In this document: positions 1-10,117 of the stretch, piece by piece
Layout: every line of letters starts with the position of its first letter
Numbering within the stretch: position 1 is the stretch's first letter
NCBI GenBank assembly: GCA_947453335.1
Contig: CANGFP010000001.1
Span: 248,001-312,000, forward strand
Direction: 5' to 3'
Origin: Opitutia bacterium
GTDB lineage: Bacteria > Verrucomicrobiota > Verrucomicrobiia > Opitutales > UBA953
Length of the DNA stretch: 64,000 nt
Notes under the pieces: generated by a model
Told to the model about the DNA's origin: nothing
Database searches by the model: none
The model's input: only the letters and a program-made list of their open reading frames with translations
Made by a program: the position numbers and the translations under genes

Positions 1-835
1 GCTGGTCGACGAGGTAAGGGGCTTGGCTCTGGATTTTTTGGCCAAGGTCGATGCCGACGAGGACGGTGGGATGCGCAGCGTCGAAATCCTCCGCCTTGAT
101 GAACTCGTCCTTGAGGCCGTCGATGTGGCGGGAGACTTCGCGCAGGGGCACGAGGGTGGGCCGGGTCAGGCCCGTCATGGCGGCTAGTTGGGCGGTCTGC
201 GGATCCTGTCCGGCGCTGAGATACGCCTGCTCGGTGCCGGCCATGATCTGTTCGGAGAAGTCGGCCAGCGTGCCATGGTCGAGCGAGGCGAGCAGGCCGT
301 TGGCGGCCTCGGCGTACTTGCCCTCCGAGAACGAGAGGTGTGCGCTGAGGTAGTCTCCCAGCGCGTTGTCGGGGCTGACGACCTTGAAGGCTTCGAGGGC
401 GGCGCGGCGGTCTTCCGGCGAGGCGCTGGGGCTGAGCGCGACCTCCAGTTGGACCAGCGGGTTCTCCGGGTAGAGCAGGGCCGCCTCCTTCAGGAAGTCG
501 ATGTCGAAGGACAGCCGCGCAGCCACGATGAGGCTTTGCGCGTCGCGTCCGCAGGAGTCTGCATAGTCGTTGAGTTGAGCCAGCGTGAGTTTGGGCGCGC
601 CGCCCTGCATGAAGTCGCCCCACGCTTCGGCGAGGGTCTTGCCGTTAGGCAGGGGCGCCTTCGCGTCGAGCTTGCGCGCGGGTCGGGCCGCGGCCGGCTT
701 GGCCGGCGCCATCGGCTTCGTCCGCCAGCCGGCGCGCTCGGGCCAGTCCTGGCGGACGGCCCAGTCGAAGAGCAGCAGCGCCCCCGCGGCGACCGCGAGG
801 GCGAGGAGGACGGGCTTGGGCGAACGCGGGCTCAA
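1..835 (-). CDS. hypothetical membrane-anchored protein with tetratricopeptide-like helical content (C-terminus runs off the window)
   Basis: Open minus-strand frame from a TTG at 833-835 (overlapping the upstream TGA as TTGA) to the window edge; translation LSPRSPKPVLLALAVAAGALLLFDWAVRQDWPERAGW... has one N-terminal hydrophobic helix. Not in the ORF track because it is open at the edge. Confidence 0.65.
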   Translation of the reverse strand, partial: MSPRSPKPVLLALAVAAGALLLFDWAVRQDWPERAGWRTKPMAPAKPAAARPARKLDAKAPLPNGKTLAEAWGDFMQGGAPKLTLAQLNDYADSCGRDAQSLIVAARLSFDIDFLKEAALLYPENPLVQLEVALSPSASPEDRRAALEAFKVVSPDNALGDYLSAHLSFSEGKYAEAANGLLASLDHGTLADFSEQIMAGTEQAYLSAGQDPQTAQLAAMTGLTRPTLVPLREVSRHIDGLKDEFIKAEDFDAAHPTVLVGIDLGQKIQSQAPYLVDQ

Positions 836-2124
836 AGCTTCTCCAGCGACCAGGGCTTGCGCAGCTCGCGCGAGAGCATGCCCGTGGCGGTGTCGTCGTT
901 GAATCTGCCGGTGGCGGCGTCGAACTTGAGCTTCCGGCCGGTGAAGATGGCGGCGTTGCCGAAGTGGCCGATCGCGGTCGCGTGGTGCGCGGCGAGGGCG
1001 TGCGAGATCGGCTTGCGGCGCGATTGGCAGCAGTCGACGAACTCCTGGTAGTGGTCGGTCGTGCCGGGGCAGCGCCAGGCGTCGGGTCCGAGGTCCTTTT
1101 CCCAGAGGCCTTTGATGCTGCATTCCTGCGCGCCGCGGCGCACGAACAGCGTGCCTTTCTCGCCGGTGAACTTCACGCCTTCGAATTTGCTGTTCACGTT
1201 GAGCTGCGCGCCGTCGGCGTAGGTCAGCGTGTAGTCGTAGGTGCGGTGGGTGTTCCACGGCGCCTCGCGGAGCTCGCCGGAGCCCTCGACGGCCACCGCG
1301 AACTCGCCGTCCTTGCCCATCGCCCAGGCCGCGATGTCGCCGTGGTGGCAGACCCAGTCGAGCACCATGCCGCCGCCGAAGTTGGTGTGCCAGCGCCAAT
1401 GGAAGTGGAAGACGCGCGGGTCGTACTCCATCCATGCGGACGGGCCGACCCAGAGGTCGTAGTCTACCTCAACGGGCGGCTTCTCGCCGGGCTTCGGGGC
1501 GTCGGGGACCTTGTGGTTGTTGGTCGTCGTGCCGGCTTCGACACGCAGGATCTTGCCGAGCTCGCCGTTGCGGACGATCTCGACGGCGCGGCGGAAGTTG
1601 CCGGTGGAGCGCTGCCACATGCCGGTCTGCCAGACGCGGCCGTTGGCCTTGACCGTGTCGACGATGGCCTTGCCTTCGGCCCAGGTCTTCGCGAGGGGCT
1701 TCTCGCCGTAGACGTCGATGCCGGCGCGGAGGACGGCGCAGCTCAGCACGCCGTGCCAATGGTCGGGCAGGCCCATGACGGCGGCGTCGGGCTTCTCCTT
1801 CGCGAGGAGTTCGCGAAAATCCTGGTACTGCTTCGGGGCGGCCTGGCCGGCCTTGACGACGGTTTCGGAGGCGGACTTGAGGACGCGCTTGTCGATGTCG
1901 CAGACGGCGATGACCTGGACACCTTTCTTCGACAGGAGGTTGCGCATGTCGCCGCCGCCTTGGCTCTTGAGGCCGATGCCGACGAGCTGCAGGCGGTTAG
2001 AGGGCGCGACGGTGCCGTCCTTGCCGAGCGCGGAGGCGGGGATGATGGAGGGGAAGCCGAGCGCGAAACCGGCGAGGGCGGATTGGCGGAGGAACGCGCG
2101 GCGATCGAGGCGAGGGGTAGGCAT
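832..2124 (-). CDS. Gfo/Idh/MocA family oxidoreductase with Tat-like signal (DRRAFLRQSALAGFALG)
   Basis: NAD-binding N-terminus and EKP motif (GIDVYGEKPLAKTWAEG), WVCHHGDIAAWAMG; start moved to MPTPRLDRR because the upstream part is repeat sequence. Confidence 0.9.
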   Translation of the reverse strand: MPTPRLDRRAFLRQSALAGFALGFPSIIPASALGKDGTVAPSNRLQLVGIGLKSQGGGDMRNLLSKKGVQVIAVCDIDKRVLKSASETVVKAGQAAPKQYQDFRELLAKEKPDAAVMGLPDHWHGVLSCAVLRAGIDVYGEKPLAKTWAEGKAIVDTVKANGRVWQTGMWQRSTGNFRRAVEIVRNGELGKILRVEAGTTTNNHKVPDAPKPGEKPPVEVDYDLWVGPSAWMEYDPRVFHFHWRWHTNFGGGMVLDWVCHHGDIAAWAMGKDGEFAVAVEGSGELREAPWNTHRTYDYTLTYADGAQLNVNSKFEGVKFTGEKGTLFVRRGAQECSIKGLWEKDLGPDAWRCPGTTDHYQEFVDCCQSRRKPISHALAAHHATAIGHFGNAAIFTGRKLKFDAATGRFNDDTATGMLSRELRKPWSLEKL

Positions 2125-2125
2125 C

Positions 2126-2169
2126 GGGGACGGGGGATAGGGGGGAGGGGATAGGGGATAGGGGATAGG
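2126..2169 (+). repeat. G-rich (GGGGATA)n-like array
   Basis: GGGGACGGGGGATAGGGGGGAGGGGATAGGGGATAGGGGATAGG; directly upstream of the minus-strand oxidoreductase start. Confidence 0.9.
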
Positions 2170-2242
2170 CAAGGAGGCCTGATGGGGTGAGGGGATTCAA
2201 AGCGATTTGCGGAAGGAGGGAAGAGCAGAGAGGCAGAGGCGC

Positions 2243-2333
2243 GTGCAAAGGTGCAAAAGTGGAAAGGCCTACGAGGGACAAGGGGTAGTGCCATGGCCTT
2301 TGGCCGATTTGCACCGTTGCACTGTTTTGTGCC
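2243..2333. repeat. octamer TTTGCACC units in both orientations flanking a GACAAGGGGTAGTGC + hairpin box
   Basis: GTGCAAAGGTGCAAAAGTGG ... GGGACAAGGGGTAGTGCCATGGCCTTTGGCCGAT ... TTTGCACCGTTGCACTGTTTTGTGCC. Confidence 0.8.
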
Positions 2334-2374
2334 ATCCCCTATCCCCTTGCTTCAATCCCCTAGCCCCCGTCCCC
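2334..2374 (+). repeat. C-rich ATCCCCTATCCCC array ending at the thuA start codon
   Basis: ATCCCCTATCCCCTTGCTTCAATCCCCTAGCCCCCGTCCCC-ATG. Confidence 0.85.
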
Positions 2375-3157
2375 ATGCGTTCCCTCCTCGTCCTGCTCTT
2401 CGCCGCGCTCGTCGCCACCGCGGCCGAGCCGACCCGCGCCCTCGTCTTCTCCCGGACGGCGGGCTTCCGCCACGGCGATTCCATCCCGCTGGGCAACAAG
2501 ATGCTCGCTTCGCAGTACAAGGCCGCCGGTCTCGAGGTCGATTTCTCCGAGGACCCTGCGGTCTTCACCGCCGAGAACCTCGCCCGCTACCGTTCGGTGG
2601 CGTTCATGAGCACGACGGGTGACGTGATGACCCCCGCTTTGGCCAAGGATGCGACGCCCGAGCAGAAGGCCGCCGCCGCCAAGCAAGGCGAGGCCGCGCG
2701 CGAGGCTTTCCAGAAGTGGCTCGAGGCCGGCGGCTCGTTCGTCGGGATCCACGCCGCGACTGACGCCGGCGGCGACGTCCTCAAGAAGTGGCCGTGGTAC
2801 GCCAAGATGGTCGGCGGTCTCTTCGCCGGCCACCCGGCCCAGCAGGTCGCGGTGCTCCACGTCGTCGACAAGGACCATGGCGCCACGAAGCACCTGCCGG
2901 CCGATTGGAAGCGCAAGGACGAGTGGTACAACTTCAAGAACCTCGAGTCCGAGAACCATGTGCTCCTCGCGATCGACGAGACGACCTACAAGGGCGGCAA
3001 CACCAAGCCCGGCGAGACCCACCCGATGTCCTGGTCCAAGGCCGTCGGCAAGGGCCGGATGTTCTACACGGCGCTCGGCCATACGAAGGAATCCTACGCC
3101 GAGGCGGAGTTCATCCAGCACGTCAACGGCGGCCTGCTCTGGACGTTGGGGAAGTGA
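2375..3157 (+). CDS. ThuA domain-containing protein, secreted
   Basis: RALVFSRTAGFRHGDSIP..., GGSFVGIHAATD, HPMSWSKAVGKGRMFYTALGHT motifs; signal peptide. Confidence 0.9.
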   Translation: MRSLLVLLFAALVATAAEPTRALVFSRTAGFRHGDSIPLGNKMLASQYKAAGLEVDFSEDPAVFTAENLARYRSVAFMSTTGDVMTPALAKDATPEQKAAAAKQGEAAREAFQKWLEAGGSFVGIHAATDAGGDVLKKWPWYAKMVGGLFAGHPAQQVAVLHVVDKDHGATKHLPADWKRKDEWYNFKNLESENHVLLAIDETTYKGGNTKPGETHPMSWSKAVGKGRMFYTALGHTKESYAEAEFIQHVNGGLLWTLGK

Positions 3158-3165
3158 GCAAGTAG

Positions 3166-3220
3166 GGACGAGGGGACAAGGTGACTAGGGGGCAAGGGGT
3201 TGTGCAGCGGCTATAGCCGC
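3166..3220 (+). repeat. period-8 GGKGACNA array + CAAGGGGTTGTGC + hairpin (copy A)
   Basis: GGGACGA|GGGGACAA|GGTGACTA|GGGGGCAA|GGGGTTGTGC then AGCGGCTATAGCCGC. Confidence 0.88.
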
Positions 3221-3262
3221 TTCTCATGTTCTGTTTCCCAGTCCCCTTTGTTTTGGCTTGGG

Positions 3263-3293
3263 TCCCCCATCCCCCATCCCCCATCCCCTCCCT
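3263..3293 (+). repeat. (CCCCCAT)n array
   Basis: TCCCCCATCCCCCATCCCCCATCCCCTCCC. Confidence 0.88.
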
Positions 3294-4878
3294 ACGCCTT
3301 CTTCCCGTTCAGCAAGGCGCCCAACCAGGTGCGCCGCACGAGGTAGTGGTCGGCGAGCAGCAGCGTGCCGAGGGTGAGTCCGCAGATGAGGCCGCATTTG
3401 ACGACGGGCCAGAGTCGCCAGCCGGCCATGAGCCACTGCAGGGCGACGACAAGCGGCAGGTGCAGCAGGTAGACCCAGAGCGAGGCGTCGGCTAGTCGCC
3501 GCACCACGGCGACGGGGCGCGCAAGGTGCCAGGTGAAGAGGTCCATCAGGGTGAAGGTCATGCCCCATGCGAAGGCCGCCTGCAGCATGCAGCCGAAGAG
3601 GTGGGCGACGGGATGGTCCCAGTTGCTCAGGCCGAAGGCGATCGGGAGCACGAGGAAGGTGAGGAACGGGAGCTGGATCCAGGCCAACCAAGGCAGGCGC
3701 GCGGGCTCGTTGCCGCGGAGGCGGAGGGCGGCGCCGAAGGCGAAGAAGAGCCCGTAGGTGACGATCGCCGCCGGTTTCTCCGCCAGCGACATCTCGCCGG
3801 CGATGCCGAAGCCCGTCTCCGCCGTCGACCACCAGAAGAGCAGCGTGGTCGCGGGCAGCAGCCAGAGCAGGCGCGTCCATTCCGCGAGCATCCAGCGCGG
3901 CGGCGCCGGGAGGTCGAGGCGTTCGTCCAGCCATGCCCACGCGCCGAAGGCCAACGTGAGGAGGATGAGCACCCACATGAACCACAGATGGCCGAGGAGC
4001 GGTTGGTGCAGGAGCGCCGCCAGGCGCAGGCCGCCGGTCCGTTTCCCCGGATCCAGCAGGCGCGCCGCCTCGGCGCGGCCTTGCGCTTCGTCCGGCCCGG
4101 GCGTCACGCCGAGGATGCGCGCGATCCGCTGGTGCTCGAGCTCGTCCCGCGCGGTCAGGTCCGCGGCCGTCTGCCCGGCTTCGTTCTGCGCCGCCAAGAG
4201 CTCTGCCTTCCAGGCATGGCCGCCCGCGCCCTCGAGGATCAGCGCGACGGCCGCCGGCTGGCCGAAGCGCGCGGCGGCGTGCAGCGCGTTCTCGCCGTGC
4301 AGGCGCGCCAGCAGCGTGTCGGCCGGGCGGTCGTCGTTCCGCCTGAGCAGGGTCTTGAGCGCCTCGGTCCGCCCCAGCGCGGCCGCGAGGTACTGGGCGT
4401 TGCCGAGCTCCGGGTCGTCGGGCGCGGTTTTCTTCAGTTCGGCGATGTCGTCGCGCCGGACGGCCTGGTGGATGGGCTCGTTCAGCTGGGCGTTCGGGAC
4501 GCCGCGGACCGCCATGCTCCGGCGGGCTTGGCCTTCGATCCACATCGTGAAGGGCAGCACGGTCGCCACGCCCAGCAGGAAGGGCGCGACGAGCCGCCGG
4601 AGGCGCCGCCGCAGCATCCCGCCGGCGCCCGCGCGCCGCAGGACCATCGCGGTGAAGTAGCCGGCGAGGACGAAGAAGAGCTCCATGCGCCAGCCATGGA
4701 TGAAGGCCCAGGCGAAGGTGAGCAGGAAGCTCTCGCTGCGGTCCTGCACGGGCCAACGCGTCGGGCCCAGGTAGGCCAGGCAGGCGTGCAGCACGACGCC
4801 GAGCAGCATCGCGCAGCCTCGCAGCGCGTCGAAATCGTGCCGGCGTTCGTCCGGCAGGGGCGGGGGAGACTTCGTCAC
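3292..4878 (-). CDS. acyltransferase-3 family membrane protein with inserted ankyrin-like repeats
   Basis: DALRGCAMLLGVVLHACLAY and C-terminal TM segments typical of acyltransferase family 3; middle section GENALHAAARFGQPAAVALILEGAGG resembles an ankyrin repeat. Confidence 0.8.
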   Translation of the reverse strand: MTKSPPPLPDERRHDFDALRGCAMLLGVVLHACLAYLGPTRWPVQDRSESFLLTFAWAFIHGWRMELFFVLAGYFTAMVLRRAGAGGMLRRRLRRLVAPFLLGVATVLPFTMWIEGQARRSMAVRGVPNAQLNEPIHQAVRRDDIAELKKTAPDDPELGNAQYLAAALGRTEALKTLLRRNDDRPADTLLARLHGENALHAAARFGQPAAVALILEGAGGHAWKAELLAAQNEAGQTAADLTARDELEHQRIARILGVTPGPDEAQGRAEAARLLDPGKRTGGLRLAALLHQPLLGHLWFMWVLILLTLAFGAWAWLDERLDLPAPPRWMLAEWTRLLWLLPATTLLFWWSTAETGFGIAGEMSLAEKPAAIVTYGLFFAFGAALRLRGNEPARLPWLAWIQLPFLTFLVLPIAFGLSNWDHPVAHLFGCMLQAAFAWGMTFTLMDLFTWHLARPVAVVRRLADASLWVYLLHLPLVVALQWLMAGWRLWPVVKCGLICGLTLGTLLLADHYLVRRTWLGALLNGKKA

Positions 4879-4884
4879 CCGGGC

Positions 4885-5661
4885 TTACCTGTCGGAGGGT
4901 TTCCCGAGCTTCGCGACAAGGCGCTCCAAGGCGGCCTTGGTCGCGGCGTTCTTCGTCGCGGCGGCGGCCTGCTGGAGCGCGGGGACGTCCTCCGGGCGCG
5001 CGAGCTTGAGCAGGGCCTTCTGCGCCTCGAGGCGCAGCGGCTCCTCGGCGAGCGCGGCGCAGAGCGCGGGCGCGACGGCGCGGTTGTTACGCGCGATCGC
5101 GGCCTTGATCAGCGCGGTGCGTCCCGCGGGGTCGAGGCGCGCGTCGCGGATGCCGGCGCTGAAGGCGTCGGTCACGCCGGGGCCGGACGCCTTGGCCAGC
5201 GCGGCGACGACGTCCTCGGCGAGCGCTTCGTCCTTCGCGAGTTCGGCGAGGATGGGTACGGCCTTGGCCCCGCCGACCTCGGCCAGCGCGAGCGCGGCTT
5301 CGGCCTGGAGAGGCGAGTCCTTCTTCGCGGCGAGCGCGGCGACCTGCCCGGCCGTGCCGGTGGCCTTCGCTTCGGCGAGCGCGGCGAGCAGCAGCCGCGC
5401 GGTCCCGACGTCCACGGTGGCGAGCGCGGCGCCGACCTGGCCGGCCAAGGGCGCGGTGGGTTCGTCCACGAGGCGTTCGCGCAGGTCGTCGACGGCGGCG
5501 CGGCGCACCTCGGGCGCGGCGTCCGTGAGCGCATCGAGGGCCTTGGACTGTCCCAGACGGAACGACTTCAGGGCGGCGGTGTACTTCGCGTGGTCGAGGC
5601 TGGGCGTCTCCGCCGCGAGGGCCGCGACGAGGGAGCAGAGCAGGGCGGGGAGCAGGCGCAT
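4885..5661 (-). CDS. secreted HEAT-repeat-like protein
   Basis: signal peptide MRLLPALLCSLVAALAAE and repeated alanine-rich helical units (PLQAEAALALAEVGGAKAVPILAELAKDEA). Confidence 0.75.
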   Translation of the reverse strand: MRLLPALLCSLVAALAAETPSLDHAKYTAALKSFRLGQSKALDALTDAAPEVRRAAVDDLRERLVDEPTAPLAGQVGAALATVDVGTARLLLAALAEAKATGTAGQVAALAAKKDSPLQAEAALALAEVGGAKAVPILAELAKDEALAEDVVAALAKASGPGVTDAFSAGIRDARLDPAGRTALIKAAIARNNRAVAPALCAALAEEPLRLEAQKALLKLARPEDVPALQQAAAATKNAATKAALERLVAKLGKPSDR

Positions 5662-5788
5662 CGGGGTATGGACCTCAACTTAGCCAAGCGCCTTCCGGGT
5701 GTAAAGGATGGCGTCCGGCGCGCGCAATCCCTCGCCGCCGCCCTCTTTTTCGCTTTCTCCGCCCTGTTTCTGCGTCCAACCTCCCCGC

Positions 5789-6781
5789 ATGTCCGAGCCG
5801 CTCCAGACCCTCCGCGAAAGCAAAGCCCTCCCCGTCGGTTCCCGCTTCCAGGCCATCTGCTCCATGGGAGAGGTGTCCGCCAAGACGGCCAAGACCGGCA
5901 CGACCTACCATGAGGTGACGCTCGCCGACGCGACCGACGACTTCAAGGCGCGCGTCTTCAGCGATTCCCCGAACAAGCCCATCCTTCTCGCGCTCAAGCC
6001 GGGCTCCATCCTCCGCGTCACCGGCCTGGTCGGCGAATACATGGGCCGACCTGACCTGAAGCTCGAGTCGCTCGCCGCTCTGACCGACGCCGAGAAGTCC
6101 GATCCGGCCGTCATGGGTCGTCTGACGCCGGTCTCCCAGCAGGACCCTGTGAAGATGCGCGCCGAGCTCGCGGCCATCATCGCCCGTATCCCGCACGAGG
6201 GCCTGCGCGCCACCGTGGAATCGGTCCTCGAGGAGCACGGTGAGCGCTTCTACGAGGCCGTCGCCGCCCTCGGCATGCACCATGCCTACCGCCATGGCCT
6301 CCTGGAGCACACCCTGCGCATGGCGAAGTGCGCCGAGGCCCTGCTTCCGCTCTACCAGAAGGTCGACCCGTCCCTCGCCGTCGCCGGCACCATCCTGCAC
6401 GACCTCGGCAAGGTCCAGGAGTACTCCCGCCTCGAACCCGGCATGGCCAAGGCCGGCTTCACGCGCGCGGGCAACCTCCACGGCCACCTCGTCCTCGGCG
6501 CCTTCATCGTGCGCGCCCACGGCACCAAGGTCGGGCTGGAGGCTTCGCTCCTCGAGCGCCTGGAGCACATCCTGCTCTCCCACCACACGTTGCGCGAATA
6601 CGGCGCGGCCGCGATCCCGTCGACCCCCGAGGCCGTCTTCGTGGCCCGCATCGACGACCTCGACGCCAAGCTGTCGGCGATCGAGGAGGAGCTCCGCAAG
6701 GCGCCTCCGGGCGTGGAGTTCACGCAGCTGCGCGCCATCGACGGCCAGCTCCTCATCACGCCGCCCAAGACGGGTCGCTGA
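5789..6781 (+). CDS. 3'-5' exoribonuclease YhaM-family protein (OB-fold plus HD domain)
   Basis: N-terminal OB-like TYHEVTLADATDDFKARVFS; HD domain HHAYRHGLLEHTLRMAKCAEAL...VAGTILHDLGKVQEY. Confidence 0.88.
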   Translation: MSEPLQTLRESKALPVGSRFQAICSMGEVSAKTAKTGTTYHEVTLADATDDFKARVFSDSPNKPILLALKPGSILRVTGLVGEYMGRPDLKLESLAALTDAEKSDPAVMGRLTPVSQQDPVKMRAELAAIIARIPHEGLRATVESVLEEHGERFYEAVAALGMHHAYRHGLLEHTLRMAKCAEALLPLYQKVDPSLAVAGTILHDLGKVQEYSRLEPGMAKAGFTRAGNLHGHLVLGAFIVRAHGTKVGLEASLLERLEHILLSHHTLREYGAAAIPSTPEAVFVARIDDLDAKLSAIEEELRKAPPGVEFTQLRAIDGQLLITPPKTGR

Positions 6782-6784
6782 GCG

Positions 6785-7861
6785 ATGGACGTCGCGGAGC
6801 TGGATTTCGACCTGCCTCCGGAACGCATCGCGGCCGCGCCCGCCGACCGCCGCGACGGTTCGCGTCTGCTCGTCGTCCGCCGCGCGGGCCGGACGGTCGA
6901 GCACCGCGTCTTCGCCGATCTGCCCGACCTCCTGCCCGCGGGGACGACGCTCTTCCGCAACAACGTCCGCGTCCTCAAGGCGCGCCTCGCCGGCGTCCGG
7001 CCTACTGGCGGCAAGGTCGAATGCCTCCTGCTCAACCCCGCGGGTGGTCCGCACGAATGGCGCTGCATGCTGCGTCCCGGCAAGCGCGCCGCCGACCCCG
7101 CGGGCTTCCTCGTCGACGGCCATCCCGCCGTGGTGACGCGCGTCGAAGAGGGCGGCTCCTACGTCGTGCGCTTCGCCTTGCCGCCGGGCGATTCCGTCGT
7201 CGCGCTGGCCGACCGCGTCGGCGAGCTGCCCCTGCCGCCCTACATCGTCGAGGCCCGCAAAGACCGCGGGCTCGGCCCGACCGACGACGCCGCGCGCTAC
7301 CAGACGGTCTATGCCGACGCCGGCGCGACGCGCGCCGTGGCCGCGCCGACGGCGGGGCTGCACTTCACGCCGGAGCTGCTCGCTCGGCTGCAGGCGCGCG
7401 GCCATGAGTCCTTCGACCTCGCGCTCGACGTCGGCGCCGGGACTTTCCAGCCGATCCAGGTCCAGGACCTCGCCCAGCACGTCATGCACCGCGAGACCTA
7501 CGCCATCCCGGCCCGCACCCTCGCCGCCCTCCGCGACCGCCGCCCGCGCCTCGCCGTCGGCACGACCACCATCCGTTCCGCCGAGGACTGTCTGCGCAAG
7601 TGCGGCGCTTTCGATGCGGCCCCCGCCGGCGAGTGGCGGTCCGAGTCCGGGCTGTTCCTGCGGCCCGGGGACACCATCGGCTGCGCGGAGATGCTCCTGA
7701 CGAACTTCCATCTCCCGCGGTCCACGCTGCTGTGCCTGGTCGCGGCCTTCCTGGCTCCGGGGGACGCCGGCGGCCTGGCGTGGCTGAAGGAGATCTACGC
7801 CGAGGCCATCCGCGAAAAGTACCGCTTCTTCAGCTACGGCGACGCCATGCTCATCCTCTGA
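6785..7861 (+). CDS. queA: S-adenosylmethionine:tRNA ribosyltransferase-isomerase
   Basis: [58 protein letters not shown] are QueA signatures. Confidence 0.97.
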   Translation: MDVAELDFDLPPERIAAAPADRRDGSRLLVVRRAGRTVEHRVFADLPDLLPAGTTLFRNNVRVLKARLAGVRPTGGKVECLLLNPAGGPHEWRCMLRPGKRAADPAGFLVDGHPAVVTRVEEGGSYVVRFALPPGDSVVALADRVGELPLPPYIVEARKDRGLGPTDDAARYQTVYADAGATRAVAAPTAGLHFTPELLARLQARGHESFDLALDVGAGTFQPIQVQDLAQHVMHRETYAIPARTLAALRDRRPRLAVGTTTIRSAEDCLRKCGAFDAAPAGEWRSESGLFLRPGDTIGCAEMLLTNFHLPRSTLLCLVAAFLAPGDAGGLAWLKEIYAEAIREKYRFFSYGDAMLIL

Positions 7862-7910
7862 GCCGACGGTCGCCCTTGCCCTGCCGGACCGGTCCGTCTA
7901 GGGTGTCCGC

Positions 7911-8645
7911 ATGTCCAAGCTGCACGATGAACTCAAGGTCCGCCTGAACGGCTGGGATTGGTTCGTCTTCGTCGTCGCCTTGGGCGCGCTGCTCCTGGTG
8001 CTGGTCGAGACCTTCCTGAGCTTCAGCGCGCCGACGATGGTGGTCTTCCGGTGGATCGACAACACCGCCTGCGGCGTCTTCTTCGTCGACGTCATGGTGC
8101 GTTGGCGCCGCACGGGCTGGTCCGCCGAGTTCTGGCGCTGGGGCTGGGTGGACCTTCTGGCCGCGATCCCCTTCGACGCCGCCTTCCGCACGCTCCAGAT
8201 CATCCGCGTCTACCGCATCATCCGCGTCCTGCGCGTCCTCTACAAGCTGCAGGAGCTCACCACCGGCACGAGCCTGAACGAACGCCTGCTCGCCCTGCCC
8301 GGCATGGCCGTCGTGATGATCATCTTCAGCACGGCGCTGATGGTCGAGGCCGAGCGGCACGCCGTCGGGGCCACCATCAAGAGCGGTGGCGACGCGCTCT
8401 GGTGGGCGCTCACCACGGTGACAACCGTCGGCTACGGCGACATGTACCCCGTGACCACCGAAGGCCGCATCATCGCCGCCGGCCTCATGCTCGTCGGCAT
8501 CGCCCTCTTCGGCTCCATCTCGGCCATCGTCACCTCTAAGCTCATCCTTCCCAAGGAGACCAAGGACCACGAGGAGCTCCGCCGCGAGATCCGTTCCCTG
8601 CACGCCGACATCCGCGACCTCCGCGAGGAGCTGCGGAAGAAGTAG
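7911..8645 (+). CDS. voltage-gated K+ channel-like ion transporter
   Basis: selectivity filter TTVTTVGYGDMYPVT, preceding basic S4-like helix IIRVYRIIRVLRVLYKL, C-terminal coiled coil. Confidence 0.93.
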   Translation: MSKLHDELKVRLNGWDWFVFVVALGALLLVLVETFLSFSAPTMVVFRWIDNTACGVFFVDVMVRWRRTGWSAEFWRWGWVDLLAAIPFDAAFRTLQIIRVYRIIRVLRVLYKLQELTTGTSLNERLLALPGMAVVMIIFSTALMVEAERHAVGATIKSGGDALWWALTTVTTVGYGDMYPVTTEGRIIAAGLMLVGIALFGSISAIVTSKLILPKETKDHEELRREIRSLHADIRDLREELRKK

Positions 8646-8653
8646 GCCGGTGT

Positions 8654-10117
8654 TCAGTCGCGCGGGACGACGGAGCGGACCTTGGTCTGGCGTTCGAGGG
8701 CGCGGAACTCGGCGAGGCGGGTCGGGTCCGTGCGGTCGATGAGGACGTAGGTTTCCTTGCCGCGCAGGAAGCGGCGGGGGCTGCAGGGCACCTTGGTGCC
8801 GTCGGGGCCGGGCTTGAACTCCTCCTTGGCGTCGGCGGGGAGCTTCGGCGGGATGACCTGCCACTCGTAGGTGAGCTCGAGCGCGTTGCACGCGGGGTCG
8901 TCCTTGGCTTCGCGATGCGGGGCGCTGTCGCCCAGGTCGGCGGCCGAGAAGGCCGTCCAGGGGGTCGCGAGCACGACGTGCTTCTCCGGCGCCGGGCGCG
9001 GGAGGAAGGCCGCGGCGGCGAGGGGGAGGTAGTCGCCCTGGATGTCGCCGAGCTTCATCGCGGACCGCAGCTCGAGTTCGGCGCCATCCCAGCGCCGCTC
9101 GAAACGTTCGCGGAGTTCGGCCGCGGCTTCGCCCAGGAGGATGGCCGCGCAGGCGACGCCGTTCGCGGCTTCGCGGCCGTAGGGGCGGCCGGCGGCGAGC
9201 CAGGCGCGGTCGTCGGCGATGAGGTAGGGTGCCCCGGCGGCGACGCGGACCTTGAGCCCTGCTGCGAGCAGCTTGCGGAGCAAGGTCGCGTCGGGGGCGC
9301 GGGTCGGCAGCAGCAGGCGGACGTCGGCGGACGGATCCGCCGCCTTCTTCATCGCGGCGTCCAGCAAGGCGGGTTCCGCCTCGGGCGCGGCCAGGGAAAG
9401 CCAGAGGCGCGTCTTGGCTTCGGCGACGAAGGCTTGCCGCGCGTCGGCGACCTCCAGGCGCGGCACGGGCTTGGCCGGCGGTTTGACGACAGGTCGGACG
9501 TCGATGGGGACGGTGGCGATCCTGCGTTGGGCGGGGAAGGCCGCAGGTTGCTCGGCCTTGCCCGCGCCGCCGCGCGACAGGCGGTTCACGCAATGGCGCC
9601 ACCAGCCCAGCGCGAACAGCCGCTGCAGGTGCGGAGCCGCCGTGGGTTCGTCGGCGCACAGGCCTTCGCCGGTCTCGAGGAAGGCGCGCGGAGCGGCGCC
9701 GGCCGCGTCGACCAGCAGGAGGACCGGATGGAAGGTCGACGAGCTCTGCAGCGTCGCGCCGGCCGCGGCGAGGCGATCGAGCGCCGCGAGGTGCGCCTTC
9801 CGTTCGTCGGGTTGCAGGCCAGGGGCCTGTCCGTCGCCCGTGATGACGTAGACGCGCACCTGGCGTTGCTTCGCGGCCGCCGCGAGGGCGTCGAGCAGGG
9901 TCGCGTTCGTCAGCGTCGGCAAGGCGAGGTGCACGGTCGCCTGCGCGGTCCCGACCGCGAGCGTCCAGGCGTGGAGCCAGGCGGCGCGTTGGGTGAAGAC
10001 GCGCGGGCCTTCGGGCATGGCCATGTCCGCGGTCGCTCGGCGCAACCAGACGTCTCCGACCACTCGGTCGTGGTAGCGGAAAGGTTCCGAGCGGCGGATG
10101 AGCGGAGGGAGGCTCAT
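8654..10117 (-). CDS. phospholipase D-like superfamily protein, HKD motifs degenerate
   Basis: two PLD-like lobes: FHPVLLLVD (HxKxxxxD with K->V) and APYLIADDRAWLAAG; start MSLPPLIRRSEPF at 10117, overlapping the upstream gene by 4 bp. Confidence 0.6.
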   Translation of the reverse strand: MSLPPLIRRSEPFRYHDRVVGDVWLRRATADMAMPEGPRVFTQRAAWLHAWTLAVGTAQATVHLALPTLTNATLLDALAAAAKQRQVRVYVITGDGQAPGLQPDERKAHLAALDRLAAAGATLQSSSTFHPVLLLVDAAGAAPRAFLETGEGLCADEPTAAPHLQRLFALGWWRHCVNRLSRGGAGKAEQPAAFPAQRRIATVPIDVRPVVKPPAKPVPRLEVADARQAFVAEAKTRLWLSLAAPEAEPALLDAAMKKAADPSADVRLLLPTRAPDATLLRKLLAAGLKVRVAAGAPYLIADDRAWLAAGRPYGREAANGVACAAILLGEAAAELRERFERRWDGAELELRSAMKLGDIQGDYLPLAAAAFLPRPAPEKHVVLATPWTAFSAADLGDSAPHREAKDDPACNALELTYEWQVIPPKLPADAKEEFKPGPDGTKVPCSPRRFLRGKETYVLIDRTDPTRLAEFRALERQTKVRSVVPRD

